A stretch of DNA of 64,000 bases from Serratia rubidaea (GCA_901472405.1 LR590463.1:3782001-3846000), one strand, 5' to 3'; shown: positions 1 to 10,172, counted from the stretch's first letter. Notes: generated by a model not told the origin, from the letters alone. Numbers and translations are program-made.

Positions 1-22
1 TCTTATTGGTTTGTTCAGCCAT
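1..22 (-). CDS. Start of an unidentified divergent gene, cut by the window edge
   Basis: Read on the minus strand, an ATG at 22 opens a frame MAEQTNK that runs off the left edge. A second ATG lies directly upstream at 25. Only seven codons are visible, so the product cannot be named. It is divergent from a citrate-type two-component system, and a target such as a citrate or C4-dicarboxylate carrier or lyase gene would be a natural neighbour; that is inference only. No clear ribosome binding site is seen. Confidence 0.3.
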
Positions 23-315
23 CATAGATAATGCAACAGATTATTCGCTGTGATTCTGTTCAAAGATAAAAAGGGTTTTTAATGGTGGTTATGGTTTCTA
101 TGGTGTTTATTCAGATTATGTCAAATACAGCGTGGTGTTAATGGTTTTAAAGATAATTTAATTTAAACTTTACTGAATTATAAACAATAGCGCCGAATTC
201 ACCACGGCAAGTATAAAGCGACGGCGACGATCACAACTTGATCGAACGCAATACGCCTTACGACGCATCTCGTGATAGGGTAAGCACCCAATCAGCTTCC
301 CGAACGACGGCCGCC
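23..315. promoter_or_regulatory. Divergent intergenic region upstream of citA
   Basis: This is a 293-base AT-rich gap between the divergent left-edge gene and the citA-like kinase. The stretch 145-190 is almost pure A/T, the kind of DNA bound by CitB/DpiA-type regulators. No certain promoter boxes could be assigned. A leftward and a rightward promoter are both expected here. Confidence 0.4.
49..64. promoter_or_regulatory. Candidate CRP-cAMP binding site
   Basis: TGTGATTCTGTTCAAA matches the CRP pattern TGTGA-N6-TCACA at nine of ten conserved positions. It lies 27 bases upstream of the divergent left-edge start. Citrate fermentation genes in Klebsiella are under catabolite control, which fits, but the site is predicted from sequence alone. 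Confidence 0.35.
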
Positions 316-1907
316 ATGCGTAGAAAACTCTCATTTCAAATCAAACTGTTTCTGTGTCTGGTCGCGTTTTCCTGCCTGCTGCTGACGCTGATCGGCGCCT
401 ATACCTATTACCAGCTGGACGCCCAGCTGCACCGCGATCTGGGCGCGCGGGCGCAGGTGCAGGCCCGGAAATCGCCCTGATCCCCTCGCTGTCGCAGGCG
501 GTGCAGCGGCAGGATCCCCACGCCATCGCCGCCCTGCTGAAAAAGATCCGCGCCAGCAGCGACGCCAGTTATATTGTGATCGGCGATCGCCACGCGCGCC
601 ACCTGTATCATTCCGAATATCCCGGCCGTTACGGCACGGCAATGGTCGGCGGCGATAATAAAGAGGTGCTGGAAGGTAAAAGTATTATTTCTATTCGCAA
701 AGGCGGCATCGGCATTTCATTACGCAGTAAAGCGCCGATCGTCGATGACAATAATCAGGTGATCGGTATTGTTTCGGTCGGCTACCTTAAATCACATATC
801 GATAATTTAAATGCGCGCACCCTGACGCAAATTATCGGTTCGATTATTCTGCTGCTGATCGCGCTGTTTATTTTCTCCTGGCTGCTGTCTAAAAATCTTA
901 AACGGCAGATGTTCTGGCTGGAGCCGCAGGATATCGCCCTGCTGGTGCGCCAACAAAAGGCGCTGCTGGAAGCCATTTATGAAGGGGTGATCGCCATCGA
1001 TCCCCAGCAGAAGATCATCACCATCAACCACGCCGCGCGCGAGCTGCTGGATCTGCGTCAGCCGGCCGGCAGCCTGATGGGACGCGATATCGCCGAGGTG
1101 ATCCAGGCGCAGCCGGATTTCTTCAGCCCGGCGCAGCTCGCCCAGGATTGCCACGACGAAGTCTGCCGTTTTAACCACGTCCGGGTGATCGCCAACCGGG
1201 TGCGCATCATGCAGGACGATCGCCTGCAGGGCTGGGTCATCAGCTTCCGCGATAAAAATGACATCAATACGCTGAGCAGCCAGCTCAGCCAGGTGAAGCG
1301 CTACGCCGACAGCCTGCGCATCATGCGCCACGAGCAGCTTAACTGGACCGCCACCCTCGCCGGGCTGCTGCATATGCAGCGCTATGATGAAGCAATACGC
1401 TACGTCGAGGCCCAGTCGGAAGGCGCGCAGGAGATCCTCGACTTTATTTCGCAGCGTTTCAGTTCCGCCGCGCTGTGCGGCCTGCTGCTGGGCAAATACG
1501 CCGGCGCGCGGGAGAAAGGCGTAGAACTGCGTTTCGACCCCGCCTGCCAGCTGCGCCAGATACCGGCCGCGCTGAATGAAACCGAACTGATGTCGATTAT
1601 CGGCAACCTGCTGGATAACGCGGTGGAAGCAACCCTGCATTGCGCTGCGCCGCACGACGCGGTAGAACTCTATATCAACGATAACGGCAATGAGCTGGTG
1701 ATTGAGGTCGCCGACCACGGCAGCGGCATCGCGGCGCAGATACGCGAGACGCTGTTTGACCAGGGCGTATCCACCAAACCGCACGGCGATCACGGCATCG
1801 GCCTGCACCTGGTCGCCAGCTATGTCGCCCAGGCGCACGGCAGTATCGAAGTGTCGGACAATGAGCCGCACGGCGCCATTTTTTCCCTGTTTATCCCCAA
1901 GCATTGA
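316..1907 (+). CDS. citA: CitA/DpiB-type citrate sensor histidine kinase (one-base frameshift)
   Basis: Membrane histidine kinase of the CitA/DcuS family, predicted to sense citrate in the periplasm and phosphorylate the CitB-like regulator next to it. The chosen ATG gives a first membrane segment at about residues 8-29. A periplasmic PAS-like domain follows with GDRHARHLYH and SIRKGGIGISLR, which resemble citrate-binding segments of Klebsiella CitA. A second membrane segment lies near residues 170-195, then a cytoplasmic PAS, the phospho-acceptor box around RHEQLNW, and the ATPase motifs NLLDNAVEA, DHGSGI and GIGLHLV. The reading frame breaks at about 466-470, where one G appears missing (CCCGGAAATC for CCCGGGAAATC). 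Restoring it gives about 530 residues, a normal size. A TTG at 238 in the same frame is a less likely start. Homology makes DpiB an equally valid name. Confidence 0.8.
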
Positions 1908-1928
1908 TAACGAACGGGCACCCGAAGC

Positions 1929-2616
1929 ATGCAACCTGAAGCACTGGACGTTTTGATCGTCGAAGATGAACCGCAGCTGGCAACGCTGCATGCAGAGTTT
2001 ATCGAAAAGAATTTTAACCTGCGCGTCGTCCGCCTATGCCGCCACCCTGAGCGAGGCGCGGGCCAAGGTCAACGCGCAGCGGCCGCGCCTGATCCTGCTG
2101 GACAATTACCTGCCGGACGGGCAAGGCATTGATCTGATGGAAGAGCCAGCGGTTAAAAACCCCGGCTGCTCGGTGATCTTTATCACCGCCGCCAGCGATA
2201 TGCACACCTGCAGCCAGGCCATTCGCAACGGCGCCTTTGATTACATTATCAAACCGCTGTCGTATAAACGGCTGCGCAACTCGCTGGAGCGTTTTATGCA
2301 GTTTGTGCAGACCCAGCGCACCTTTAAAGTGATCGACCAGAGCAACGTCGACGCCCTGTACAACCTGCAGTCCAAGCAGTTCTCCACCGAGCCGAGCGCC
2401 AAGGGCATTGAACCCAATACGCTGGAACTGGTGCAGGCTCTGTTTCTGCGCCGGCCGGATTACGCCCATGCGGTCGAAGATATCGTCGAACAGGCCGGCA
2501 TCAGCAAAACCACCGCGCGCCGCTATCTGGAGTACTGCGTCAGTACGCAGTTCGTCCGGGTTGAGATGGTGTACGGCAATATCGGCCATCCCAGACGTTT
2601 GTACCGCAAGGCGTAA
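1929..2616 (+). CDS. citB: CitB/DpiA-type response regulator (one-base frameshift)
   Basis: Partner of the upstream kinase, 21 bases downstream and presumably cotranscribed. The receiver domain begins with the acidic triad LIVEDEP and contains the phospho-acceptor segment LLDNYLPDG, the CitB/DpiA hallmark, then TAAS and the conserved lysine in IIKPL. The C-terminal helix-turn-helix contains ISKTTARRYLEYC, shared by CitB, DpiA and DcuR. The frame slips near 2029-2031, where one extra C (GTCCGCC for GTCGCC) moves it by one. Without it the protein is about 228 residues, normal for the family. It probably activates citrate uptake or fermentation genes; the actual targets are not visible here. Confidence 0.8.
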
Positions 2617-2705
2617 CCTGACATCAGGCTGTCACAGTCGCCGGTTACACTGCCCGGCGATATCCCCTCGATGTCGACGTCTGTTGTTGAATACTGATGA
2701 ATTTC

Positions 2706-2729
2706 ACCCGGCCATCCGCCGGGTTTTTT
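2706..2729 (+). terminator. Rho-independent terminator after citB
   Basis: Stem ACCCGG (2706-2711) pairs with CCGGGT (2719-2724) over a seven-base loop and is followed by six T residues. It lies about 90 bases after the citB stop and should end the citAB transcript. Confidence 0.75.
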
Positions 2730-2985
2730 ATTATTTCCGCCGAGCGGAAATTTACCCACCGCGCCGCCAGTCTGCACGAAAAAATAGCCTGAATGCAGGC
2801 CAGTTTTTTCCTGATAAATATCGCCCCCCCTTCTTCCGCAGGCTGCGGATATTTATAATAAAATTCGCCCTCTGCAGTGGAATATTTTGCCATCACCGCC
2901 AATAATTTTAATCATTGGCAATTTTACCATAGCCAAGATAATGCCTGATGTAAACCGCCGCTCCAGGCATTTATAACATTGAGAC
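2730..2985. other. Non-coding AT-rich stretch upstream of the proU promoter
   Basis: No convincing gene is seen. The DNA is AT-rich and curved-looking, with many A/T runs at 2855-2935. This is the expected position of upstream silencing elements (for example H-NS sites) known at proU in E. coli, though no specific site can be assigned. Confidence 0.4.
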
Positions 2986-3013
2986 TTGTCTCAAATGCTC
3001 ACTGTGTTAGGGT
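2986..3013 (+). promoter_or_regulatory. proU sigma-70 promoter
   Basis: TTGTCT (2986-2991), a 16-base spacer and TAGGGT (3008-3013) match, as I recall it, the architecture of the osmoregulated E. coli proU P2 promoter (TTGCCT, 16 bases, TAGGGT), with similar spacer sequence. The -35 box is embedded in a perfect palindrome TTGAGAC-TT-GTCTCAA (2979-2994). Transcription would start about 65 bases before proV. Confidence 0.75.
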
Positions 3014-3085
3014 ATGAAGCACTATTATTTTTGTATTAGGAAGTTCTTTATCGTTTGAAATAAACCAGAGGAAACAGCACATTGC

Positions 3086-4288
3086 ATGTCAATTAAAATA
3101 GAAGTCAAGAATCTATATAAAATATTCGGCGAACATCCGGATCGCGCATTTAAGCTGATAGACAAAGGGTTCAGCAAAGACCAGTTGTTTGAAAAAACCG
3201 GACTTTCACTTGGCGTGAAAAATGCCAATCTGGCCATTGAAGAAGGCGAAATCTTCGTCATCATGGGGCTTTCCGGCTCAGGGAAGTCAACCCTGGTACG
3301 CCTTCTCAATCGTCTGATCACCCCGACCCGCGGCGAAGTACGCATCGACGGCGAAGATATTGCAAAAATATCGGAGTCTGCGCTGCGCACGGTACGCAGA
3401 AATAAAATCAGCATGGTGTTCCAGTCATTTGCTCTGATGCCGCACCTGAATGTCATCAATAATACGGCCTTCGGCATGGAACTGGCCGGTATTCCGCTGC
3501 AGGAGCGGCAGCAAAAAGCGCTGGAGGCGCTGCGCCAGGTCGGGCTGGAAAATTATGCCCACTCCTACCCGGATGAACTGTCCGGCGGTATGCGCCAGCG
3601 CGTCGGCCTGGCCCGCGCCATGGCGAATAATCCGGATATATTACTGATGGACGAAGCCTTCTCGGCGCTCGATCCGTTAATTCGCACCGAGATGCAGGAT
3701 GAGCTGGTGAAATTGCAGGCCAAACATCAGCGCACCATCGTCTTTATTTCCCACGATCTGGATGAAGCCATGCGCATTGGCGATCGCATCGCCATTATGC
3801 AGGGCGGCGAAGTGATTCAGGTCGGCACGCCGGATGAAATTCTCAATAATCCGGCCAACGACTATGTCCGTACCTTCTTCCGCGGCGTCGATATCAGCCA
3901 CGTCTTCAGCGCGAAAGATATCGCCCAGCGCCGTCCGGTCACCCTGATTCGCAAGACCCCCGGTTTCGGCCCGCGTTCGGCGCTGCGTCTGCTGCGCGAC
4001 GAAGACCGCGGCTATGGCTATGTGCTCGACCGCGGACAGAAGTTTGTCGGCGTGGTGTCGATAGATTCTCTGGAAAAAGCGCTGGAGGCCAATCAGAGCC
4101 TCGATGACGCGCTGCTGGAGGCTCCGGCGCCGGTCGCCGCCGATATGCCGCTCAGCGAACTGATTTCGCTGGTGGCGCAGGCGCCCTGCGCCGTACCGGT
4201 TATCGATGACGAGCACACCTATATCGGAATCATCTCCAAAGCCATGCTGCTGCAGGCTTTAGATAAAGAGGGCCCAGCGAATGAGTGA
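3086..4288 (+). CDS. proV: Glycine betaine/proline ABC importer ATPase ProV
   Basis: ATP-hydrolysing subunit of the ProU osmoprotectant importer. It carries Walker [10 protein letters not shown] (residues 61-69), the ABC signature LSGGM (165-169), Walker B ILLMDE (185-190) and the switch histidine in ISHD (about 223). The C-terminal 110 residues form the paired CBS domains that act as an osmotic/ionic sensor in this family. The 400-residue length equals E. coli ProV. AGAGGAAA upstream is a good ribosome binding site for the ATG. The end overlaps proW by eight bases, indicating translational coupling. Regulation should be osmotic through the promoter at 2986-3013, and in E. coli the 5' part of proV also holds a downstream silencing element. 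Confidence 0.96.
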   Translation: MSIKIEVKNLYKIFGEHPDRAFKLIDKGFSKDQLFEKTGLSLGVKNANLAIEEGEIFVIMGLSGSGKSTLVRLLNRLITPTRGEVRIDGEDIAKISESALRTVRRNKISMVFQSFALMPHLNVINNTAFGMELAGIPLQERQQKALEALRQVGLENYAHSYPDELSGGMRQRVGLARAMANNPDILLMDEAFSALDPLIRTEMQDELVKLQAKHQRTIVFISHDLDEAMRIGDRIAIMQGGEVIQVGTPDEILNNPANDYVRTFFRGVDISHVFSAKDIAQRRPVTLIRKTPGFGPRSALRLLRDEDRGYGYVLDRGQKFVGVVSIDSLEKALEANQSLDDALLEAPAPVAADMPLSELISLVAQAPCAVPVIDDEHTYIGIISKAMLLQALDKEGPANE

Positions 4289-5507
4289 TGATAAAAACCA
4301 GGATCCATGGGCAAACGCCTCTGAACAGCCGGACGCCCCGGCGCAAAACGCACCGGCTCATGACGCGCCGGCACACAATCCCCCGGCGCATGACGCCCCC
4401 GCAGGCGGCAGCGGCGATCCCTGGTCAACCGGCGGCTCCGCCGGCGATGCGCCCGCCCAGGCGCCGGCCGGCCACGGCGCCGACGCCTGGTCCGCCAACC
4501 CGCCGCCCGCCGCGCACGATGCCGGGCAGCAGGCCGCTCAGGGCGGTGCGGACTGGCTGAACAGCGCACCGGCCCAGCCGGAGCATTTCAACCTGCTTGA
4601 CCCGTTCCACAAGGCCTGGGTGCCGTTCGACTCCTGGGTCACGCAGGGCATCGACTGGCTGGTGCTGCATTTCCGCCCGCTGTTTCAGGGCATCCGCGTG
4701 CCGGTCGATTTTATCCTGAGCGGTTTCCAACAGCTGCTGCTGGGCATGCCGGCGCCGATCGCCATTATCCTGTTCTCGCTGATCGCCTGGCAGCTGTCCG
4801 GCCTCGGCATGGGCGCCGCCACGCTGGTGTCGCTGATCGCCATCGGCGCAATCGGCGCCTGGTCGCAGGCGATGGTCACGCTGGCGCTGGTGCTGACGGC
4901 GCTGTTCTTCTGCATCGTTATCGGCCTGCCGCTGGGTATCTGGCTGGCGCGCAGTAGGCACGCCGCCAAAATCATCCGGCCGCTGCTCGACGCCATGCAG
5001 ACCACGCCGGCGTTCGTCTATCTGGTGCCGATCGTCATGCTGTTCGGCATCGGTAACGTGCCGGGCGTAGTGGTGACCATTATCTTCGCCCTGCCGCCGA
5101 TCGTGCGCCTGACGATCCTCGGGATCAATCAGGTGCCGGAAGATCTGATCGAGGCGGCGGAGTCATTCGGCTCCAGCCCGCGCCAGCTGCTGTTCAAAGT
5201 ACAGCTACCGCTGGCGATGCCGACCATTATGGCCGGGGTTAACCAGACGCTGATGCTGGCCCTGTCGATGGTGGTGATCGCCTCGATGATCGCCGTCGGC
5301 GGTCTGGGGCAGATGGTGCTGCGCGGCATCGGCCGCCTCGATATGGGCCTGGCCGCCGTCGGCGGCGTCGGCATCGTGATTCTGGCCATCATCCTCGATC
5401 GCCTCACCCAGTCGCTGGGGCGCGACAGCCGCAGCAAAAGCGCGGGCCGCTGGTATACCCACGGCCCCGTCGGTCTGCTAACCCGGCCCTTTATGAAAAA
5501 AGCCTGA
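4281..5507 (+). CDS. proW: Glycine betaine/proline ABC importer permease ProW
   Basis: Membrane subunit of ProU. The C-terminal 300 residues match the family closely, with multiple membrane helices from about residue 155 and the EAA loop that docks ProV ([20 protein letters not shown]). At 408 residues it is about 50 longer than E. coli ProW (354). The extra length is in the hydrophilic N-terminal tail, where roughly residues 16-90 are an Ala/Pro/His/Asp-rich low-complexity region with repeats of the type APAHDAP. E. coli has a shorter tail of similar composition. The start ATG overlaps the end of proV, and the gene is followed 67 bases later by proX. Confidence 0.95.
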   Translation: MSDDKNQDPWANASEQPDAPAQNAPAHDAPAHNPPAHDAPAGGSGDPWSTGGSAGDAPAQAPAGHGADAWSANPPPAAHDAGQQAAQGGADWLNSAPAQPEHFNLLDPFHKAWVPFDSWVTQGIDWLVLHFRPLFQGIRVPVDFILSGFQQLLLGMPAPIAIILFSLIAWQLSGLGMGAATLVSLIAIGAIGAWSQAMVTLALVLTALFFCIVIGLPLGIWLARSRHAAKIIRPLLDAMQTTPAFVYLVPIVMLFGIGNVPGVVVTIIFALPPIVRLTILGINQVPEDLIEAAESFGSSPRQLLFKVQLPLAMPTIMAGVNQTLMLALSMVVIASMIAVGGLGQMVLRGIGRLDMGLAAVGGVGIVILAIILDRLTQSLGRDSRSKSAGRWYTHGPVGLLTRPFMKKA

Positions 5508-5574
5508 GAAGTTTTCCCGCCGGCAGCGTTCCGGCGGGCCACCACGCCACAACATCAAACACAGAGGAAAGACT

Positions 5575-6579
5575 ATGCGCACTACAGGAATCTGGGCTAT
5601 CGCCCTTACCACACTGATTGGTTCACAGGTTGCTTCCGCTGCTGATTTGCCAGGAAAAGGTATCTCGGTACAACCGGTGCAGAGCACCATTTCAGAAGAG
5701 ACCTTCCAGACCCTGCTGGTCAGCAAGGCGCTGGAAAAACTGGGCTACGACGTTAAACCACCGCGTGAAGTCGACTACAACGTCGCCTATACCTCGATCG
5801 CCTCCGGCGACGCCACCTTCCTCGCCGTCAACTGGGATCCGCTGCACGCTGACCAATACAAGGCCGCCGGCGGCGATGCCAAGTTCTACCGCGAAGGGGT
5901 GTACGTCAGCGGCGCCGCACAGGGTTACCTGATCGACAAGAAAACCGCCGACAAGTACCACATCACCAATGTCGAGCAGCTGAAAGATCCGAAAATCGCC
6001 AAGCTGTTCGACACCAACGGCGACGGCAAGGCCGATATGACCGGCTGTACGCCGGGCTGGGGCTGCGAAGCGGTGATTAACCACCATCTTGGCGCCTACG
6101 GCCTGGAAAAAACCGTGACGCACAACCAGGGCAACTACGCGGCGATGATCGCCGACACCATCACCCGCTTCAAGGAAGGCAAGCCGATCCTGTACTACAC
6201 CTGGACGCCGTACTGGGTAAGCGACGTGCTGGTGCCGGGGCGCGATGTGGTCTGGCTGCAGGTGCCGTTCTCCTCCCTGCCGGGCGAACAGAAGAACGTC
6301 GACACCAAACTGCCTAACGGCGCCAACTACGGCTTCCCAGTCAATACCATGCGCATTGCCGCCAACAAGCAGTGGGCAGAGAAGAACCCGGCGGCCGCCA
6401 AGCTGTTCGCCACCATGAAACTGCCGATTGCCGATATCAACGCCCAAAACCTGCGTATGCACGAAGGCCAGGCGTCTGAAGCCGATATCGAAAATCACGT
6501 TAACGGCTGGATCAAGGCGCACCAGGCGACCTTTGACGGCTGGGTGAAAACCGCCGAACAGGCCGCCGCGAAGAAGTAA
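5575..6579 (+). CDS. proX: Glycine betaine/proline-binding periplasmic protein ProX
   Basis: Periplasmic binding protein that delivers betaine and proline betaine to ProVW. A signal peptide of about 22 residues ends in VASA before ADLPGKG. The two cysteines in [10 protein letters not shown] form the conserved disulfide, and tryptophans in VNWDP, PGWGC and TWTPYW fit the aromatic cage that binds the quaternary ammonium group. Length 334 residues (E. coli 330). AGAGGAAAG lies just upstream of the ATG. Last gene of the proU operon. Confidence 0.95.
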   Translation: MRTTGIWAIALTTLIGSQVASAADLPGKGISVQPVQSTISEETFQTLLVSKALEKLGYDVKPPREVDYNVAYTSIASGDATFLAVNWDPLHADQYKAAGGDAKFYREGVYVSGAAQGYLIDKKTADKYHITNVEQLKDPKIAKLFDTNGDGKADMTGCTPGWGCEAVINHHLGAYGLEKTVTHNQGNYAAMIADTITRFKEGKPILYYTWTPYWVSDVLVPGRDVVWLQVPFSSLPGEQKNVDTKLPNGANYGFPVNTMRIAANKQWAEKNPAAAKLFATMKLPIADINAQNLRMHEGQASEADIENHVNGWIKAHQATFDGWVKTAEQAAAKK

Positions 6580-6589
6580 CCCCTCCCCA

Positions 6590-6618
6590 CGGCCCTCTCC
6601 CCGACGGGAGGGCCGCTT
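6590..6618 (+). terminator. Hairpin after proX, possible terminator
   Basis: CGGCCCTC (6590-6597) pairs with GAGGGCCG (6608-6615), with a further bulged CCC/GGG extension. It lies between the converging ends of proX and the LysR gene, but lacks a proper T-run, so its strength as a terminator is uncertain. Confidence 0.4.
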
Positions 6619-6619
6619 C

Positions 6620-7501
6620 CTACGCCTCCGCCGGCCCCAGGCCGCTAAACTGTAAAAAGCGTTCCGCCGCCCGGGACAACGGCTGCTGCCAGGCGCAGTA
6701 CACCTGCCGCCGCGGGCCATCCTTAATCGGCACCGCCACCAGACCGCTCAGGCGCAGCGCGGTGGAAACCGGCACGATGCCGGTCGCCAGGCCGCTGCGC
6801 ACCAGATTCTCCAGCCATTCAATATGGTCGATTTCAAAGCTGACGTGCCGCCTGACGCCGGCGGCCTGAAAGGCGCGATCGGTCTGCCGCCGGGCGCCGG
6901 TGCCGCTGTAAAAGTCCACCAGCGGCACCTCCGCCAGCGCCTGCAGCGTCACCTGCCGGCTGCCGGCCAACGCATGACGGGGCGATACCAGCGCCACCAG
7001 CGGCTCATCGCTCAGCAGGCGGTGCGAGACCGGCAGCATATCTTTGTCTCCCGGCCAGAGGCCGACAAACGCCACGTCGGTCTGCTGCTGACGGATGTTC
7101 TCCAGCAGCAGCTCGCTGATGCCGACGTACAGGCGAATATTGACCGCCGGATGGTGGCGATGAAACGCAGCAGCTTTTTCCGTCAGATCTATCGCATTCA
7201 GTGTTGAGATGGTGCCAATCGTCAGCGTGCCGGACAGCGTGCCGCTGGCCGACACCACCTCATCCACCAGCGTCTGGCGGGCCGACAGCAGCCGCTGCGC
7301 CGGCAGAATAAACGCGCGCCCGGCCGAGGTCAGCGACACCCGGCGCGACGTGCGCTCAAACAGCGCGCAGCCCAGCTCCTCCTCCAGTTTGGCAATCTGG
7401 TGGCTGAGGGCCGACTGGACGGTATGACAACGCTGGGCGGCGCGGGTAAAACTCTGTTCCTCCGCCACCGCCAGCGCATAGCGGATCTGTTTCAGGTTCA
7501 T
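6620..7501 (-). CDS. LysR-family transcriptional regulator
   Basis: A 293-residue LysR-type regulator. The N-terminal winged helix-turn-helix is clear (LKQIRYALAVAEEQSFTRAA, then SALSHQIAKLEEELG), followed by the usual two-lobed co-inducer domain from about residue 90. It is divergent from the MFS gene at 7606 with 104 bases between the starts, the classic arrangement for a LysR protein controlling its neighbour. The inducer is unknown. The matching place in E. coli holds decayed gene remnants (ygaX/ygaY), so this pair may be the intact form; that is inference from position. Confidence 0.88.
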   Translation of the reverse strand: MNLKQIRYALAVAEEQSFTRAAQRCHTVQSALSHQIAKLEEELGCALFERTSRRVSLTSAGRAFILPAQRLLSARQTLVDEVVSASGTLSGTLTIGTISTLNAIDLTEKAAAFHRHHPAVNIRLYVGISELLLENIRQQQTDVAFVGLWPGDKDMLPVSHRLLSDEPLVALVSPRHALAGSRQVTLQALAEVPLVDFYSGTGARRQTDRAFQAAGVRRHVSFEIDHIEWLENLVRSGLATGIVPVSTALRLSGLVAVPIKDGPRRQVYCAWQQPLSRAAERFLQFSGLGPAEA

Positions 7502-7605
7502 GGCATCTATCGCGAAATGAGATAAATAAAATGAAAATTATACATTGGATTTGTCAGCTTTCCTGCCCGATACTCTGCGCACTTTTTCCAGTTATCTGAC
7601 ATACG

Positions 7606-8810
7606 ATGAAAACAACAACAGAACATCCGGGGCTCAGCCCGGCGCTGACCGCACTGATCGCCATCGCGACCGGTCTGGCCGTCGCCAGTAACTACTACGC
7701 CCAGCCGCTGCTGGAAACCATCGCCCATCAGTTTAACCTGTCGGTGAATCAGGCCGGCTTTATCGTCACCGCTGCCCAGTTGGGCTATTGCCGTCGGCCT
7801 GCTGTTCCTGGTGCCGCTCGGCGATATGTTCGAACGGCGCGGCCTGATCGTCTTTATGACGCTGCTGGCCGCCGGCGGGCATGCTGATCACCGCCACCTC
7901 CAGCACGCTGGCGGTGATGATCCTCGGCACCGCGCTCACCGGGCTGTTTTCCGTGGTGGCGCAAATTCTGGTGCCGCTGGCGGCGACGCTGGCGCATCCG
8001 GAAAAGCGCGGTAAAACCGTCGGCATCATTATGAGCGGCCTGCTGCTCGGTATTCTGCTGGCGCGCACCGTTGCCGGCGCGCTGGCCTCCATCGGCGGCT
8101 GGCGCACCATTTACTGGGTTGCCAGCGCGCTGATGATCGTGATGGCGCTGATCCTGTGGCGCGCGCTGCCGCGCTATAAACAGCACAGCGGGCTGAATTA
8201 CCCGCAGCTGCTGAAGTCGATCTTCGTACTGTTCGGCACCACGCCGCTGCTGCGCACCCGCGCCCTGCTCGGCGCACTGTCATTTGCCAATTTCAGCGTG
8301 CTGTGGACGTCGATGGCGTTTCTGCTGGCCGCGCCGCCGTTCGGCTATTCCGAGGGGGTTATCGGTCTGTTCGGCCTGGTCGGCGCCGCCGGCGCGCTGG
8401 CCGCCTCCCACGCCGGTCAGCAGACCGATAAAGGCCGGGCCGGGTTCACCACCAGCGCCGGCCTGATCCTGCTGCTGTTATCCTGGATACCCATCGCTTT
8501 GGCTAAACAATCACTGTGGGCACTATTAATCGGCATCATTATTCTGGATCTGGCGGTGCAGGCGGTGCACGTCACCAACCAGAGCGTGATTTACCGCGTG
8601 ATGCCCGACGCGCGCAACCGTCTGACCGCCGGCTATATGACCAGCTATTTTATCGGCGGCGCGCTGGGGTCGCTGCTGTCGGCCTCCGCCTATCAACATG
8701 CGGGCTGGTACGGCGTTGCCGCCGTCGGGGTCGCGCTGTGCGTCGTCAGCCTGTTGATCTGGTGGCGCGGCCAGCGGCACGACCCGCAGTGGCAGTCAAA
8801 ATCTGATTAG
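7606..8810 (+). CDS. MFS efflux transporter, YgaY/YnfM-like (two one-base insertions)
   Basis: Twelve-helix major facilitator of the drug or metabolite:proton exporter type, inner membrane, substrate unknown. The frame opens with NYYAQPLLETIAHQFN, typical of this subgroup. It then slips twice: near 7787-7789 an extra T (GGCTATTGCC for GGCTATGCC) and near 7876-7879 an extra G (GGCGGGCATG for GGCGGCATG). Removing both gives a continuous protein of about 400 residues including a proper second helix with the cytoplasmic loop GDMFERRG. The LysR gene upstream is its likely regulator. It lies between proX and ygaZ, where E. coli has the broken ygaXY genes. No terminator is evident downstream. Confidence 0.78.
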
Positions 8811-8924
8811 CAAGAAAACAATAACGAGTGAAATTTATTAGCGGCACAGGGTATAAACATTACTCACTCTCTGGTAATGTTCTGGAGATAAACTATTGGT
8901 CTCCTATTCTGTGCCGCCGACAAC

Positions 8925-9671
8925 ATGCAAAGCCAAGCTTCCGAGAACCTGACGCCTTCCGCCGTACGTTCTACTTTCGCCAATGGCATTTTTGACAGCC
9001 TGCCGATCGTTATCGGCTACCTGCCGGTGGCGTTCGCCTTTGGCCTCAGCGCCGTAAAGCTGGGGTTCTCGCCGCTGGAAAGCCTGTTTTTCTCCTGCAT
9101 CATCTATGCCGGCGCCAGCCAGTTTGTTATCACCGCGCTGCTCAGCGCCGGGATGTCGCTGTGGGTCTCCGCCCTGACGGTGATGGCGATGGATATCCGC
9201 CATATTCTCTACGGGCCGGCGCTGCGCCACCGCATTAACGCCCGCCTGTCGCCAGGAAAAACCGCCCTGTGGGCGTTCGGCCTGACCGATGAGGTGTTCG
9301 CCGCCGCCAGCGCCAGACTGATCCGCGACCGCCGCAGCTGGAGCGAGAACTGGATGCTTGGCATCGCGCTCAGCTCATGGCTCTCCTGGGTGGCGGGCAC
9401 GGCGCTAGGCGCCCTGTTCGGCAATGGCCCGCTGGAGCAGTTCCCGGTTATCGAAGCCTCCCTCTCCTTTATGCTGCCCGCGCTGTTTCTCAGCTTCCTG
9501 CTGGCCGCCTTCACCCGCCCGCAAAGCGCGATCGTCGCCGCGTCACTGGCCGGCGCGCTGCTGGGGCTGCTGTGTTTTTCCATTCCGGCGGCGATTCTCT
9601 GCGGCATCGGCGCCGGCTGCCTGGCGGCGCTGTTAACGCCGGCGACAGCGGAGAACGTCGATGAACGCTGA
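8925..9671 (+). CDS. ygaZ: Branched-chain amino acid exporter large subunit YgaZ (AzlC family)
   Basis: Large, roughly seven-helix subunit of the YgaZH exporter, which in E. coli expels L-valine and probably methionine. The family block SPLESLFFSCIIYAGASQFV and the segment WAFGLTDEVFAA are well conserved. Length 248 residues (E. coli 245). The stop overlaps the ygaH start by eleven bases, so the two subunits are translated together. No strong ribosome binding site is seen before the ATG. Confidence 0.93.
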   Translation: MQSQASENLTPSAVRSTFANGIFDSLPIVIGYLPVAFAFGLSAVKLGFSPLESLFFSCIIYAGASQFVITALLSAGMSLWVSALTVMAMDIRHILYGPALRHRINARLSPGKTALWAFGLTDEVFAAASARLIRDRRSWSENWMLGIALSSWLSWVAGTALGALFGNGPLEQFPVIEASLSFMLPALFLSFLLAAFTRPQSAIVAASLAGALLGLLCFSIPAAILCGIGAGCLAALLTPATAENVDER

Positions 9672-10002
9672 TGTGTTGCTTATCGGTCTGGTGGTGGGCT
9701 GCGCGAATTATCTGTTCCGTTATCTGCCCCTGCGGCTCGCCCCGGCGCGCCAGCGGCCGGGCATGCCGCGCGGCAAAATCGCCCTGCTGCTCGACAGTAT
9801 CGGCATCGCCTCCATCTGCGCGCTGCTGGTGGTTTCCAGCACCCCGGAGGTGATGCGCGATCACGCCAGACTCGTGCCGACGCTGGCCGGTTTTACCGCC
9901 TTGGCGCTGTGCTTCTACCGCACAAAAAGCATTATTTACGCTACGCTGATAGGCGCGCTGGCGTTTGGCATTACTTTAAAAACACTTATTATTTTGGGTT
10001 AA
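9661..10002 (+). CDS. ygaH: Branched-chain amino acid exporter small subunit YgaH (AzlD family)
   Basis: Small membrane subunit of the YgaZH exporter: 113 residues in about four helices, starting inside the end of ygaZ. AzlD-type proteins are needed together with AzlC for export. GC-rich arginine motifs between the first helices (RYLPLRLAPARQRPG) are typical. The next 170 bases up to emrR are non-coding and must carry the emr promoter. Confidence 0.92.
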   Translation: MNADVLLIGLVVGCANYLFRYLPLRLAPARQRPGMPRGKIALLLDSIGIASICALLVVSSTPEVMRDHARLVPTLAGFTALALCFYRTKSIIYATLIGALAFGITLKTLIILG

Positions 10003-10172
10003 GGGAGTGGGCCATGATGTGCGCCCCCTCACATAACCATACGCAATGTGGCGATTAATGGCGCAATCACGGCGAATGAATGACACAAATTGTTAAATTA
10101 TTCACCAAGCTGAAGATTTACATTATTAATCACTGTCGTTACTATACCAAACGTAATTAATGAGGCCCCCAA

